56,357 bases of DNA from CAIUKX01 sp964580965 (GCA_964580965.1 CAZOLZ010000008.1:1-56357); one strand, 5' to 3'. Positions 1 through 8,899 are shown, counted from the first letter of the stretch. A program made the numbers and translations. The notes: generated by a model from the letters alone, not told the origin.

Positions 1-185
1 GCTTTTTTTGTTTTAAATAACCTATCATCATATAAAGATAAATGGTTAAAAGCCTTTAAAACCCTAAGTTAAATCTTTAACTGAGTGCCTATAAGTCAAC
101 TAAACGAGAAGAATAAAAAGACTCATTTATTGTGGTAGAATATAATATGTATCCTGTAATTAAAAAATTAAGACGTTATTTTTTT

Positions 186-253
186 TGATTATATTTTAAT
201 CTTTACTTTGATTAATTATTAATCATTTGTATTTTTGATTAAAATTTGAATCA
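186..253 (+). promoter_or_regulatory. umuDC promoter with three TGATTA/TAATCA dyads
   Basis: A good Bacteroidota-type promoter is visible: TTTG at 207-210, a 19-base spacer and TATTTTTG at 230-237, placing transcription start just before the ATG at 253. A perfect inverted repeat, TGATTAAT-T-ATTAATCA (209-225), covers the end of the -33 box and most of the spacer. A weaker 17-base copy with one mismatch lies at 186-202 (TGATTA-N5-TAATCT). A third, TGATT-N8-AATCA at 236-253, overlaps the -7 box and reaches the start codon. An array in this position would be expected to bind a repressor. The identity of that repressor is inference, because no LexA or HTH gene is in the window. Confidence 0.55.
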
Positions 254-693
254 TGAATATTCTTCAATCTACCTCTCTTGATATTTATAAAGCGGTTAAT
301 AATACATTATTAGAATTACCTGTAATTAATGCTGGAATTAGTGCTGGTTTTCCTTCGCCTGCAATGGATTTTATTGATGTAAGTATTGATATGAATAATT
401 ACTTAATCAAACGTCCTACAGCTACATTTTACGGCCGGGTAAAAGGTGTTTCAATGAAAAATTGTGGAATTGATGACGGCGATTTATTAGTGATAGATAA
501 AAGTATCCCTCCTTCGAATAACAAAATTGCAGTTTGTTATATTGATGGTGAGTTTACAGTAAAGCGAATTAATGTAAATGAAGGAGCCTGTTGGTTAATC
601 CCTGAAAATAAAAGTTATAAGCCAATTAAAATTACAGAAGATAACGACTTTCAAATTTGGGGAATTGTAACCCATGTAATTAAAACATTTTAA
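253..693 (+). CDS. umuD: UmuD-like S24 family self-cleaving protein
   Basis: Polymerase V accessory subunit of the LexA/UmuD (S24) serine-lysine peptidase family. In UmuD, RecA-stimulated self-cleavage gives UmuD', which joins UmuC for translesion synthesis. The protein has 146 residues, close to E. coli UmuD, and no DNA-binding domain. The cleavage site is readable as Ala31-Gly32 within SAGFPSPA (E. coli has Cys-Gly). The catalytic dyad is Ser67 in the GVSM motif and Lys104 in DGEFTVK. The stop is one base before the umuC start, so the two are surely co-transcribed. The start fits the promoter just upstream, leaving a very short leader. SOS-type control is inferred from the family and from the operator-like dyads. 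Confidence 0.93.
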   Translation: MNILQSTSLDIYKAVNNTLLELPVINAGISAGFPSPAMDFIDVSIDMNNYLIKRPTATFYGRVKGVSMKNCGIDDGDLLVIDKSIPPSNNKIAVCYIDGEFTVKRINVNEGACWLIPENKSYKPIKITEDNDFQIWGIVTHVIKTF

Positions 694-694
694 A

Positions 695-1957
695 ATGTTC
701 GCTTTAGTTGATTGTAATAATTTTTACGCTTCATGTGAACGAGTATTTAATCCGTCTTTGATTGGGAAACCTATTGTCGTTCTATCAAATAATGACGGTT
801 GTGTTATTGCACGAAGTAATGAAGCAAAAGAATTAGGTATTCCAATGGGAGCGCCAGCATATCAATTTGAAGAGTTATTTACAAAAAAAAATGTAGCTGT
901 CTTTTCAGCGAATTTTGCACTTTATGGCGATATGAGCCATCGAGTAATGACAATCTTACAAGATTTTAGTCCTGATTGTGAAATTTACAGTATTGATGAA
1001 GCATTTTTAAAAATGGAAGGCTTTAACTATGTGGATTTACATAAGTATGCTGTTGAAATTCATCTTCGTGTGAAACAGTGGACAGGTGTACCTATTTGTA
1101 TTGGAATAGCACCAACTAAAGCATTAGCAAAAGTTGCAAACCGTATAGCTAAAAAGTTTCCTCAAAAAACTCAAAATGTTTATGTGATTGACTCGGAAGA
1201 AAAAAGGTTAAAAGCATTAAAATGGTTGAAAATTGAGGATGTCTGGGGGGTAGGAAGAAAAAACGCTATACGATTGAAAGATGTAGGTATTCGGAATGCT
1301 TATGATTTCACAAAGCTGAATGATGCATGGGTTCGTAGAAATCTTTCTGTTGTTGGTTTACGACTAAAACATGATCTACAAGGAATTCCGACTTTAGATT
1401 TAGAAGAAGTTAAAGCAAGGAAAAATATCGCAACAACGCGTTCATTTGAAAAAGAAATAAAAGCTTATGAAGAGTTAAAAGAACGTGTAATGACTTTTTC
1501 TGTTAGTTGTGCAGAAAAATTGAGACGACAACATTCATTTTGTAATGCATTGGTAGTGTATATTCGAACAAATAGTCATCGTTCAGGATTAGAACAATAC
1601 CATAACAGTATAGTTGTTAAACTTCCTTTTGCGACAAATTCAAGTATTGAAATAGCAAACTTTGCTTGTAAAGGATTACAAAGAATATTTAAAAAAGGTT
1701 ATCAGTATAAAAAAGCAGGTGTCATTATTATGGATTTTAAACCTGAAAATGAAATTCAACTGAATTTGTTTGAGAACAGTAATCCGAAACATTTTCCTTT
1801 AATGAAAGCAGTTGATCGAATTAATAATCTATTTGGACAGCAAAAAATTAAATTAGCGGGACAAGATCAAAAACGGGTTTGGAAAATGAAACAAGAACGG
1901 CTATCTCCAAGATATACAACAAGATTGAGTGATATAATTATTGTTAACGCAAAATGA
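695..1957 (+). CDS. umuC: Y-family DNA polymerase V catalytic subunit UmuC
   Basis: Translesion DNA polymerase of the Y family, catalytic partner of UmuD'. It has 420 residues, the normal length. Catalytic carboxylates are Asp6 in FALVDCNNFYASCE and Asp101-Glu102 in YSIDEAF. A helix-hairpin-helix-like segment (GVGRKNAIRLKDVG) lies near residue 185, followed by the little-finger domain. The beta-clamp binding motif QLNLF sits at 355-359, matching the E. coli site closely. The C-terminal 50 residues (Asp-Gln-Lys-Arg-Val-Trp, then SPRYTT) are the DUF4113 tail typical of UmuC and absent from DinB. It follows umuD by one base, and translational coupling is likely. Nothing suggests truncation. Confidence 0.95.
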   Translation: MFALVDCNNFYASCERVFNPSLIGKPIVVLSNNDGCVIARSNEAKELGIPMGAPAYQFEELFTKKNVAVFSANFALYGDMSHRVMTILQDFSPDCEIYSIDEAFLKMEGFNYVDLHKYAVEIHLRVKQWTGVPICIGIAPTKALAKVANRIAKKFPQKTQNVYVIDSEEKRLKALKWLKIEDVWGVGRKNAIRLKDVGIRNAYDFTKLNDAWVRRNLSVVGLRLKHDLQGIPTLDLEEVKARKNIATTRSFEKEIKAYEELKERVMTFSVSCAEKLRRQHSFCNALVVYIRTNSHRSGLEQYHNSIVVKLPFATNSSIEIANFACKGLQRIFKKGYQYKKAGVIIMDFKPENEIQLNLFENSNPKHFPLMKAVDRINNLFGQQKIKLAGQDQKRVWKMKQERLSPRYTTRLSDIIIVNAK

Positions 1958-2039
1958 AGAAAATAATTTGTCTATTCTATATTAAAACGTCTATGTTAAA
2001 ACTTCAACATTATCTCTATCTTTACCTAAAGTATTTGAT

Positions 2040-2618
2040 ATGGAGTTAAGGTTTCAAAATCAATTAATTGAAGCAGGTTGTGACGAGGCGGGGAGAGGTT
2101 GTTTAGCAGGACCTGTTGTTGCAGCTAGTGTTATATTACCAAATGATTTTGAACACGAGTGGCTGAATGATTCAAAGCAAGTTTCTGAAAAACGTCGAAT
2201 AGTTTTACGTGATTTTATCAAAGAACATGCAATTGCTTGGGGTGTTGGAATTGTTTCGCCTCAAGAAATTGATGAAATCAACATTTTAAATGCTAGTTTT
2301 TTAGCAATGCATCGTGCAGTTGATGACTTATTTATTAGGCCTGAATTATTAGTTATAGATGGAAATCGATTCAATTCCTATCAAGGAATACCTCATGAAT
2401 GCATTATTAAAGGAGATGGAAAGTATTTGAATATTGCAGCCGCTTCGATTTTAGCAAAAACATACAGAGATGATATTATGAACGAGTTACATAATGAGTT
2501 TCCGATGTATGATTGGAAAAAAAATAAAGGCTACCCGACAAAATTTCACAGAAAAATGATTACTGAATTTGGTGATACAATTTACCATCGTAAATCTTTT
2601 AAATTGTTAAAAAGCTAA
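2040..2618 (+). CDS. rnhB: Ribonuclease HII
   Basis: Endonuclease that removes single ribonucleotides and RNA from RNA-DNA hybrids. It has 192 residues, a short but complete RNase HII. The active-site carboxylates are Asp15 and Glu16 in GCDEAGRG, Asp107 in LVIDGN and Asp144 in KTYRDD. The conserved GDGKYLNIAAASILAK stretch (125-140) precedes the last one. The ATG at 2040 is chosen because an upstream ATG at 1993 is in another frame and stops after 18 codons. The 82-base gap after umuC leaves open whether it shares the umuDC transcript. Both genes act in DNA maintenance. Confidence 0.95.
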   Translation: MELRFQNQLIEAGCDEAGRGCLAGPVVAASVILPNDFEHEWLNDSKQVSEKRRIVLRDFIKEHAIAWGVGIVSPQEIDEINILNASFLAMHRAVDDLFIRPELLVIDGNRFNSYQGIPHECIIKGDGKYLNIAAASILAKTYRDDIMNELHNEFPMYDWKKNKGYPTKFHRKMITEFGDTIYHRKSFKLLKS

Positions 2619-2728
2619 AACAAACTTACATTTTACTAAAAATTATTTTTTTTAAAAGTATATGATGTTAATTAATCGTAAATAAATGATTGTTTATCTA
2701 TTAATTAGATTTATTCATTATATACATT

Positions 2729-2760
2729 TTTGTTCTTTTATAAAATTTGAACTAAATTCG
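2729..2760 (+). promoter_or_regulatory. Probable promoter for lipoprotein/DUF5723 operon
   Basis: TTTG at 2729-2732, a 20-base spacer and TAAATTCG at 2753-2760 approximate the TTTG-N19..23-TAnnTTTG pattern, with one mismatch in the last box. It lies 27 bases before the lipoprotein ATG. The match is visual only. Confidence 0.45.
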
Positions 2761-2787
2761 CGACGATTTAAATCAAAAAAGTAATTT

Positions 2788-4404
2788 ATGTATCAAAAGA
2801 CACTTAAAAGATTGTTTTTTCTTTCTATAATTTTGGGAGGACTTTCTTTTTTATCAAGCTGTAAGAAGGATGTAACAAAAATAGCGTCTACAGGTTGGAA
2901 CCCTAATCTAGCAGTACCGGTAGGAGAGGCTAATTTTGAAATTTCAACATTATTAGAGAACATAGATAGTTCTATTGTAGTAGGTTCTTCAGGAGAAATT
3001 TCAATTGCATTTGAAGAAACATTAGATTCAATTAGTTCTTCAGATGTAATAGTTTTAGATGATTACAGTCAATCATTTGATTTAACACCTTCAGGTTTGG
3101 CTACTACACCTATTTTCACATCGGGATCTACTTATTCAGCTACATCTCCTATATCAACAGCTTATACAGCTCCAAATGGAGTTGAAATCAATGCTGTTAA
3201 TTTTAAATCGGGACAAATCAATTTTACTGTCACTTCAGATTTTCAACATGATATTGATTTAATAATTACAATAGACGATATTTTTATTAATGGTTCAGCG
3301 TTATCTGAAACTGTTGCAATGGTTTATACAGGTAGTTTGCCTGTTGTTAAGAATGTAAGTGTTGATTTAGCAGGAGCAACTGCCGATTTTACTTCGGGTA
3401 ATACTCAAATTAATACATTATCAGGCTCTATTGATGCGACTTTCACAGCTTCTGGAACACCTGGAAACCCAATCTTAGGAACAGAGTCGTTAACTATGGA
3501 TCTTGATCTTGTTAATTTAGAATATGAAAATATTACGGGGTACTTTGGTCAAGAAACATTGACAACTATATCAGATTCAGTTTTATTTAAGCTATTTCAA
3601 AATTCTGAAATGTCAGGAAATATTGCTTTTTCAAATCCTAGTTTAACGTTTAACATTCAAAATTCATTTGGAATACCTGTTGATTTGAACTTATCAAATT
3701 TTAAAACGATTGATTCGACTTCGGGTGAATCTACAGATATGATTTTAGCAACAAACATAATAAACTTGAATACACCAAGTGTGATAGGAAATTCAGCTTT
3801 AACTTCTTTCACTATAAATAAAGATAATACTACGAATATTGAAACCCTAATAGGTACTAAACCAAGATATTTGAAATTTGATTTTTCTGCTTCCACAAAT
3901 CCATTAGGGAATACAGGTACTTTAAATTTTTTAGAGTCAGATAGTAAGATTGTTGTTAATGCAGCTCTAGATTTACCATTTGAAGGAAGTGCTTCAGGTA
4001 TTGCTGCTGGTGATACATTAGATTTTAGTTTTGAAAATGATGTAGATATTGTAGAGTCAGTTATGTTCAGGTTGAATGTAGATAATGGTTTTCCGGTATC
4101 GTTTAAAGGACAAGGTAAATTTGTTGATGAAAATTACAATACGGTATTTACTTTGTTTACAACTCCAACAGAAGTTGTAAAAGCTGCACCTGTTAATAAC
4201 ACAACAGGAAAGGTAAACGGTACTTCATCTAAAATAACTGATATATCAATTGATGAAAATAAGATTCAATTATTAAATCAAGTAAAGCATATTATTATTG
4301 AAGGCACTGTTGATACAACTGACCCAAGTAATACAAATGTTAAATTTTACGACAGTTATTCAATTTCTTTGAAATTAGGAATGCAAGTCAAATTACAAAA
4401 TTAA
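2788..4404 (+). CDS. Uncharacterised lipoprotein, beta-rich, paired with DUF5723 protein
   Basis: I do not recognise a functional family. The N-terminus is a clear lipoprotein signal: a charged start, a hydrophobic stretch to about residue 24, then lipobox LSSC with the acceptor Cys near residue 25, followed by Lys-Lys-Asp. The remaining 510 residues are rich in Ser, Thr, Asn and Asp, with short alternating hydrophobic strands typical of extracellular beta-sandwich proteins. No catalytic motif is visible. It ends ten bases before the DUF5723 gene, so the two form an operon and may act together at the outer membrane. Orientation to the periplasm or the cell surface cannot be decided from the sequence. 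Confidence 0.8.
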   Translation: MYQKTLKRLFFLSIILGGLSFLSSCKKDVTKIASTGWNPNLAVPVGEANFEISTLLENIDSSIVVGSSGEISIAFEETLDSISSSDVIVLDDYSQSFDLTPSGLATTPIFTSGSTYSATSPISTAYTAPNGVEINAVNFKSGQINFTVTSDFQHDIDLIITIDDIFINGSALSETVAMVYTGSLPVVKNVSVDLAGATADFTSGNTQINTLSGSIDATFTASGTPGNPILGTESLTMDLDLVNLEYENITGYFGQETLTTISDSVLFKLFQNSEMSGNIAFSNPSLTFNIQNSFGIPVDLNLSNFKTIDSTSGESTDMILATNIINLNTPSVIGNSALTSFTINKDNTTNIETLIGTKPRYLKFDFSASTNPLGNTGTLNFLESDSKIVVNAALDLPFEGSASGIAAGDTLDFSFENDVDIVESVMFRLNVDNGFPVSFKGQGKFVDENYNTVFTLFTTPTEVVKAAPVNNTTGKVNGTSSKITDISIDENKIQLLNQVKHIIIEGTVDTTDPSNTNVKFYDSYSISLKLGMQVKLQN

Positions 4405-4414
4405 TTCAATAACA

Positions 4415-5875
4415 ATGAAAATGAATAAAAACATTATTATCGCTATTTTAACAATTGGATTAGTATTGTCTTTCAAATCAATAGCTCAGAAAAACTTTAC
4501 GATGTACCACTTGGGAAGTACTCCTCAGTCAAATTATTTAAACCCTGGATTTAAACAGGAGAATAGAGTCTATGTTTCTTTGCCTTTAGGTATGCAAAAC
4601 ATCTCTTTTATGAACTCAGGTTTTAAATTGAATGATGCTTTAGAAACTAGAAATCAAGATGACTCTTTAGTATTTAATCCTCAAAAAGCAATAGCTTCAA
4701 TGAAGGATTTGAATTATTTAAATTTTGAAATGTCTAATGAGATTTTTGGTTTAGGCATCAAGGTCAAACAAAACTTCTTTTCATTAAATATTACAAATCG
4801 TTTTCAAACAAGATTTTCATATCCTCAAGACTTATTGGAGTTAGCGCTTGAAGGTAATGGAAATGATTTATTGGGAGAAAGAGCATCTATAGATGGTTTA
4901 GGTTTGAATTTTTCTTCATATATAGAGTATGGATTAGGGTTTAATAGGACTATAAATGAAAAATTATCTGTAGGTGGTAGATTAAAGTTATTATCAGGTG
5001 TAGCGAATTTAAATACAGCAAAAAGTAAACTAGGTTTAACTACTGATGAAACAACTTTTGCTTTAACAATTGACGGATCATCAGAAATTAACACATCAAA
5101 TATTTCTCCTTTTACAGATAGTACGGTTAGTTATAATCCATTTCCATCGTTATTTAATTTTGGGAATTTTGGAATGGGATTAGATTTAGGTGCCTCTTAT
5201 GATTATAATGAAAAGTGGAATTTTAATGCGAGTATTTTAGATTTAGGATGGATTAAATGGAAATCAAACGTATCGAATTATATTTCTAATGATGTTAATT
5301 ATACATTCGAAGGAGTAAATCTAAATCAAGCATTAGACAGTGTTGATATCGGAGGTGAATTATCTGATACAGTACAAACAATATTTAATCAAACAGAGAC
5401 AAATGATGCTTATTCAACAGCTTTACGGACAAAGTTTTATTTAGGTTCGAAGTATAAAATTAACGATTATTTTTCTGCAAGTGCTTTAATGTACAATGAG
5501 ATAATTGGTCAAAACTATAATGTTGGACTATCTGTAGCAGGAAATGTTAACGTTAAAAGATGGTTAGGATTTTCAGTGAATTATTCAACTTACGGTAGAT
5601 CATTTAATAATTTTGGATTAGGTATAAATATGAATGGAGGTCCAATTCAAGCTTATTTTATGACTGATAATATAGCTGCTTTTGTAAATCCTCAATCTGC
5701 AAGACATGTTCATGTTTCATTTGGAATAAATGTTTTAGTAGGACCCAAAAAAGATAAGGATAAAAAAGAAAAAATAGCTGATAAAGTTAAGTTAGAATCT
5801 TCAAAGAAAGATGATAAAACTGATCCCTCAGTAGAATCTACTCCGCCTAAACAAATGAATCAAGAAAATAATTAA
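4415..5875 (+). CDS. DUF5723 family outer-membrane beta-barrel-like protein
   Basis: Secreted protein of 486 residues resembling the DUF5723 family of Bacteroidota. It has a signal peptide ending near SIAQ (about residue 25), then the family-like opening MYHLGSTPQSNYLNPG. The body alternates Gly/aromatic strands (GLGINMNGGPIQAYFMTDN and similar), as in outer-membrane barrels. The last 45 residues form a charged tail rich in Lys, Asp and Glu (KKDKDKKEKIADK), probably a disordered periplasmic extension. Function is unknown. The gene follows the lipoprotein by ten bases and is closed by a hairpin terminator. The family call rests on remembered N-terminal features and needs a profile search. Confidence 0.72.
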   Translation: MKMNKNIIIAILTIGLVLSFKSIAQKNFTMYHLGSTPQSNYLNPGFKQENRVYVSLPLGMQNISFMNSGFKLNDALETRNQDDSLVFNPQKAIASMKDLNYLNFEMSNEIFGLGIKVKQNFFSLNITNRFQTRFSYPQDLLELALEGNGNDLLGERASIDGLGLNFSSYIEYGLGFNRTINEKLSVGGRLKLLSGVANLNTAKSKLGLTTDETTFALTIDGSSEINTSNISPFTDSTVSYNPFPSLFNFGNFGMGLDLGASYDYNEKWNFNASILDLGWIKWKSNVSNYISNDVNYTFEGVNLNQALDSVDIGGELSDTVQTIFNQTETNDAYSTALRTKFYLGSKYKINDYFSASALMYNEIIGQNYNVGLSVAGNVNVKRWLGFSVNYSTYGRSFNNFGLGINMNGGPIQAYFMTDNIAAFVNPQSARHVHVSFGINVLVGPKKDKDKKEKIADKVKLESSKKDDKTDPSVESTPPKQMNQENN

Positions 5876-5882
5876 TAATTTT

Positions 5883-5909
5883 AAGCTCAGCATTAGTTGG
5901 GCTTTTTTT
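5883..5909 (+). terminator. Rho-independent terminator abutting the lnt start codon
   Basis: Stem AAGCTCA (5883-5889) pairs with TGGGCTT (5898-5904), including one G-U pair, and is followed by an unbroken T run to 5909. The next bases are the lnt ATG at 5910. It closes the lipoprotein/DUF5723 operon. Confidence 0.8.
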
Positions 5910-7472
5910 ATGAAGAAAATTAAAAATAAATATATATTAAGTGTTTTAACAGGTACATTACTTTTCTTAGCATATCCATTTACAGGAAGTATAACTCCTT
6001 TCATTTTTATAGCTTTAGCACCACTTTTATATGTTGAAGATCAATTAAAAAATGTTCAAAAGTCTTTTTTTAAGGTATTAAAATTTTCATGGATTTCTTT
6101 TTTGATTTATAATATTGGGTCAACATGGTGGATATGGAATGCAAGTGAAGGAGGTGCTATTTTTGCAATCGTATTGAATGCATTTTTAATGGCTTTATTC
6201 TTTTCTTTTTATCACTATTTGAGTAAGAAATCAAATTCTAAATATTCCATTTTCTTTTTGATTCCTATTTGGATTTCGTTTGAATATTTTCATTATCAAT
6301 GGGAATTATCTTGGCCTTGGTTGAATTTTGGAAATGTATTTTCTTTGCAGATTAAATGGATTCAATGGTTTGAGTATACAGGTGTTTTAGGAGGTACTCT
6401 TTGGGTTTTACTGATTAACATTTTATTATTTAAGATTATAAGTGCAGAGTTACGTTTAAAAAGGGCGGTAGTTTACCTTACGATATTCCTAATAATACCA
6501 TTTACAATTTCATTTTATAAGTATTATACTTTTAATGAAGTAGGGGAAGAGAAAGAAATAGTCTTATTACAACCAAATATAGATCCTTATACAGAAAAAT
6601 TTTCTAGCGATATTTATTCTCAAATGAATAAGATGTATCTTATTGCTGACAGTATAATTACGCCTCAAACAGATTTAATTGTAGCTCCAGAGACAGCAAT
6701 TAGTCAACCTTTTTGGGAGAATAATTTTCAACAAACTTCATTATACAACTCTATAAATTCCAAAGTAAATAACTGGCGGATCCCTTTTCTGACTGGTGCA
6801 TCGACGTTAAGATTTTTTAAGTCTAAAAAATCTTCTGTTTCGAGGCTTTTATCTGATGGGTCAGGGTATTATGAAAGTTATAATACCTCTGTCTTGTTTG
6901 AAATGGATAAATCTCCAAAATACATACATAAATCAAAGCTTGTTTTAGGAGTTGAGAAAATTCCATTTAATACTATTTTTCCATGGTTAGAAAATTTGGC
7001 TTTAAATTTTGGTGGTTCTTCTGGTTCTTTAGGAATTGAAGATTCTACAAAAATCTTTTCTTTAAAAAATATGAAAATGGCTGCTACAGTTTGTTACGAG
7101 TCAGTATACGGAGGTTTTGTTGCAGCACAAGTTGAAAAAGGTGCTGAATTTATATCAATAATAACAAATGATGGATGGTGGGGTGATACTCCTGGATATA
7201 AACAGCATGCTAGCTTTGCAAGATTAAGAGCTATTGAGAATAGAAGGTGTATTGTAAGATCTGCAAATACAGGTCAATCTTGTATAGTTAATCAAAAAGG
7301 AGATATTTTACATCAAACTCCTTATTGGGAAGAAGCTGGATTTAATGCTAAAATTAAAATAAATAATAAGCTAACTTTTTATTCAAGTTTTGGTGATTAT
7401 TTAGGTTGGTTGGGAGTGTTTTCATTTGTTTTAATAATCTTGAAGTTTGTTTTAGACAGCATGAAAAAATAA
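5910..7472 (+). CDS. lnt: Apolipoprotein N-acyltransferase
   Basis: Inner-membrane enzyme that adds the third acyl chain to the N-terminal Cys of lipoproteins, the last step of lipoprotein maturation. It has 520 residues: about seven hydrophobic membrane segments up to residue 205, then a periplasmic nitrilase-like domain. The catalytic triad can be read as Glu261 in VAPETA, Lys341 in the HKSKLV segment and Cys395 in TVCYES. The usual LVPFGE motif is LVLGVE here. A final membrane segment lies near 495-515. The start is fixed because no other Met occurs before residue 94. The T run of the preceding terminator touches the ATG, leaving no space for a leader or an own promoter. Confidence 0.93.
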   Translation: MKKIKNKYILSVLTGTLLFLAYPFTGSITPFIFIALAPLLYVEDQLKNVQKSFFKVLKFSWISFLIYNIGSTWWIWNASEGGAIFAIVLNAFLMALFFSFYHYLSKKSNSKYSIFFLIPIWISFEYFHYQWELSWPWLNFGNVFSLQIKWIQWFEYTGVLGGTLWVLLINILLFKIISAELRLKRAVVYLTIFLIIPFTISFYKYYTFNEVGEEKEIVLLQPNIDPYTEKFSSDIYSQMNKMYLIADSIITPQTDLIVAPETAISQPFWENNFQQTSLYNSINSKVNNWRIPFLTGASTLRFFKSKKSSVSRLLSDGSGYYESYNTSVLFEMDKSPKYIHKSKLVLGVEKIPFNTIFPWLENLALNFGGSSGSLGIEDSTKIFSLKNMKMAATVCYESVYGGFVAAQVEKGAEFISIITNDGWWGDTPGYKQHASFARLRAIENRRCIVRSANTGQSCIVNQKGDILHQTPYWEEAGFNAKIKINNKLTFYSSFGDYLGWLGVFSFVLIILKFVLDSMKK

Positions 7473-7500
7473 GGTGTTTGTTTAAAACACCTTATTTTTT
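7464..7500. terminator. Bidirectional terminator between lnt and purB
   Basis: A long perfect stem (arms about 7464-7479 and 7485-7500; core AAGGTGTTT/AAACACCTT, loop GTTTA) is flanked by A on the left and T on the right. It can therefore end transcripts from both sides. It includes the lnt stop codon and lies 14 bases beyond the purB stop. Confidence 0.88.
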
Positions 7501-7513
7501 TAATATTATTTTT

Positions 7514-8869
7514 CTAATATACGAGTTGTATTCCTGTATAATTCTCAGGAGAAATTGCTTTTAATTCAATTTTAAGCTCATCTGAAACTTCTAAAGTATC
7601 AATAAATGAATGGACTGATTCTTTTGTAACCTTTTCATTTTTCCGTGTCAAGCCTTTTAATGCCTCATATGGTTTTGGGAAACCTTCACGTCTTAAAATT
7701 GTTTGGATAGCTTCTGCCACAACAGCCCAATTGTTTTCCAAATCAAAAGCAATTGCATCTTGATTTAAAAGTAGTTTATTTAAACCATTTAATGTAGCTT
7801 TAATTGCTATAAAAGTATGTGCAATTGGCATTCCGATTGTTCTTAAAACAGTAGAGTCTGTTAAGTCTCTTTGAAGTCTAGAAACAGGTAGTTTAATAGC
7901 TAAATGTTCAAATAGAGCATTGGCAATTCCAACATTTCCTTCAGAATTCTCAAAATCAATAGGGTTTACTTTATGAGGCATAGCTGAGGACCCTATCTCA
8001 CCTTCTTTTAACTTTTGTTTGAAATATTCCATCATGATATATGTCCACATATCTCGATCCAAATCTAAGATTATTGTATTGATTCTTTTTATGCAATCAA
8101 AAAGAGCTGCAAGATTATCATAATGGTCAATTTGAGTAGTTGTTTGGTTACGGTCCAAACCTAAAATATTGTTTACGAAATTATTACCGAAATCAATCCA
8201 ATTGTGAGAAGGAAAAGCTACATGGTGCGCATTTAAATTACCAGTTGCTCCACCAAATTTTGCTGAGTAAGGAATACTTTTTAATTGGTTTACTTGTTTT
8301 TCAAGGCGTTCAGAAAAAACTTGAATTTCTTTACCAAGTCGAGTAGGAGAAGCCGGTTGGCCATGAGTTTTTGCCAGCATAGCAATATCTTTCCAATCAA
8401 CCTTTAATTCGTTTAGTTTATCTATTAAAGATTGAATAAGCGGTAAATAACTTTCTTCTATAGCGTCTTTTAAAGATAAAGGAATAGATGTATTGTTAAT
8501 ATCTTGAGAAGTTAAACCAAAATGAATAAATTCTAGATATTTATCAAATCCTAATGCCGTTAATTTTTCTTTCAAGAAATACTCAACAGCTTTAACATCA
8601 TGATTAGTTACTTTTTCAATGCTCTTAATTGCATTGGCATCTTCTTCTGAAAAGTTTTCAACAATCGCACGTAACGAGTCAAATTGATTTTTCGGAAAAT
8701 CTTTTAAAGGTTCAATACCAGTTTCAACAAGCGCTATAAAGTATTCAACTTCAATTTTTACTCTATATTTAATTAATCCAAACTCAGAAAAATAGGTTTG
8801 TAATTCATTAGTTTTGGAATGATACCTTCCATCTATTGGAGATATTGCAGTTAGAGCATTTAAATTCAT
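7514..8869 (-). CDS. purB: Adenylosuccinate lyase
   Basis: Catalyses two purine steps: SAICAR to AICAR plus fumarate, and adenylosuccinate to AMP plus fumarate. Starting at 8869 the protein has 451 residues and begins MNLNALTAISPIDGRY, the usual N-terminus. The fumarase/aspartase-superfamily signature SSAMPHKVNP lies at 294-303, with the catalytic Ser in it. The THGQPASPT motif with the general acid His169 lies at 168-176. An in-frame ATG at 8902 would add 11 residues, but it sits inside a TATCTTTG box (minus strand, 8907-8900) that looks like this gene's -7 element, so it is unlikely to be transcribed. The gene is monocistronic and converges on lnt. Confidence 0.95.
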   Translation of the reverse strand: MNLNALTAISPIDGRYHSKTNELQTYFSEFGLIKYRVKIEVEYFIALVETGIEPLKDFPKNQFDSLRAIVENFSEEDANAIKSIEKVTNHDVKAVEYFLKEKLTALGFDKYLEFIHFGLTSQDINNTSIPLSLKDAIEESYLPLIQSLIDKLNELKVDWKDIAMLAKTHGQPASPTRLGKEIQVFSERLEKQVNQLKSIPYSAKFGGATGNLNAHHVAFPSHNWIDFGNNFVNNILGLDRNQTTTQIDHYDNLAALFDCIKRINTIILDLDRDMWTYIMMEYFKQKLKEGEIGSSAMPHKVNPIDFENSEGNVGIANALFEHLAIKLPVSRLQRDLTDSTVLRTIGMPIAHTFIAIKATLNGLNKLLLNQDAIAFDLENNWAVVAEAIQTILRREGFPKPYEALKGLTRKNEKVTKESVHSFIDTLEVSDELKIELKAISPENYTGIQLVY

Positions 8870-8899
8870 TTTCAAAATTTTTAGTATAAAATTGGTTAG

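Noticed and set aside
1..10. T-rich start of the window as a terminator tail
   Set aside because: Only the T run is visible. The stem, if any, lies outside the window.
1993..2049. Short reading frame of 18 codons before rnhB
   Set aside because: It overlaps the rnhB start in another frame, has no recognisable features, and is too short to support.
3657..3896. Minus-strand reading frames inside real genes (for example here, at 17640-17933, 48731-49207 and 55585-55782)
   Set aside because: They lie in other frames of well-supported genes and show no protein features of their own.
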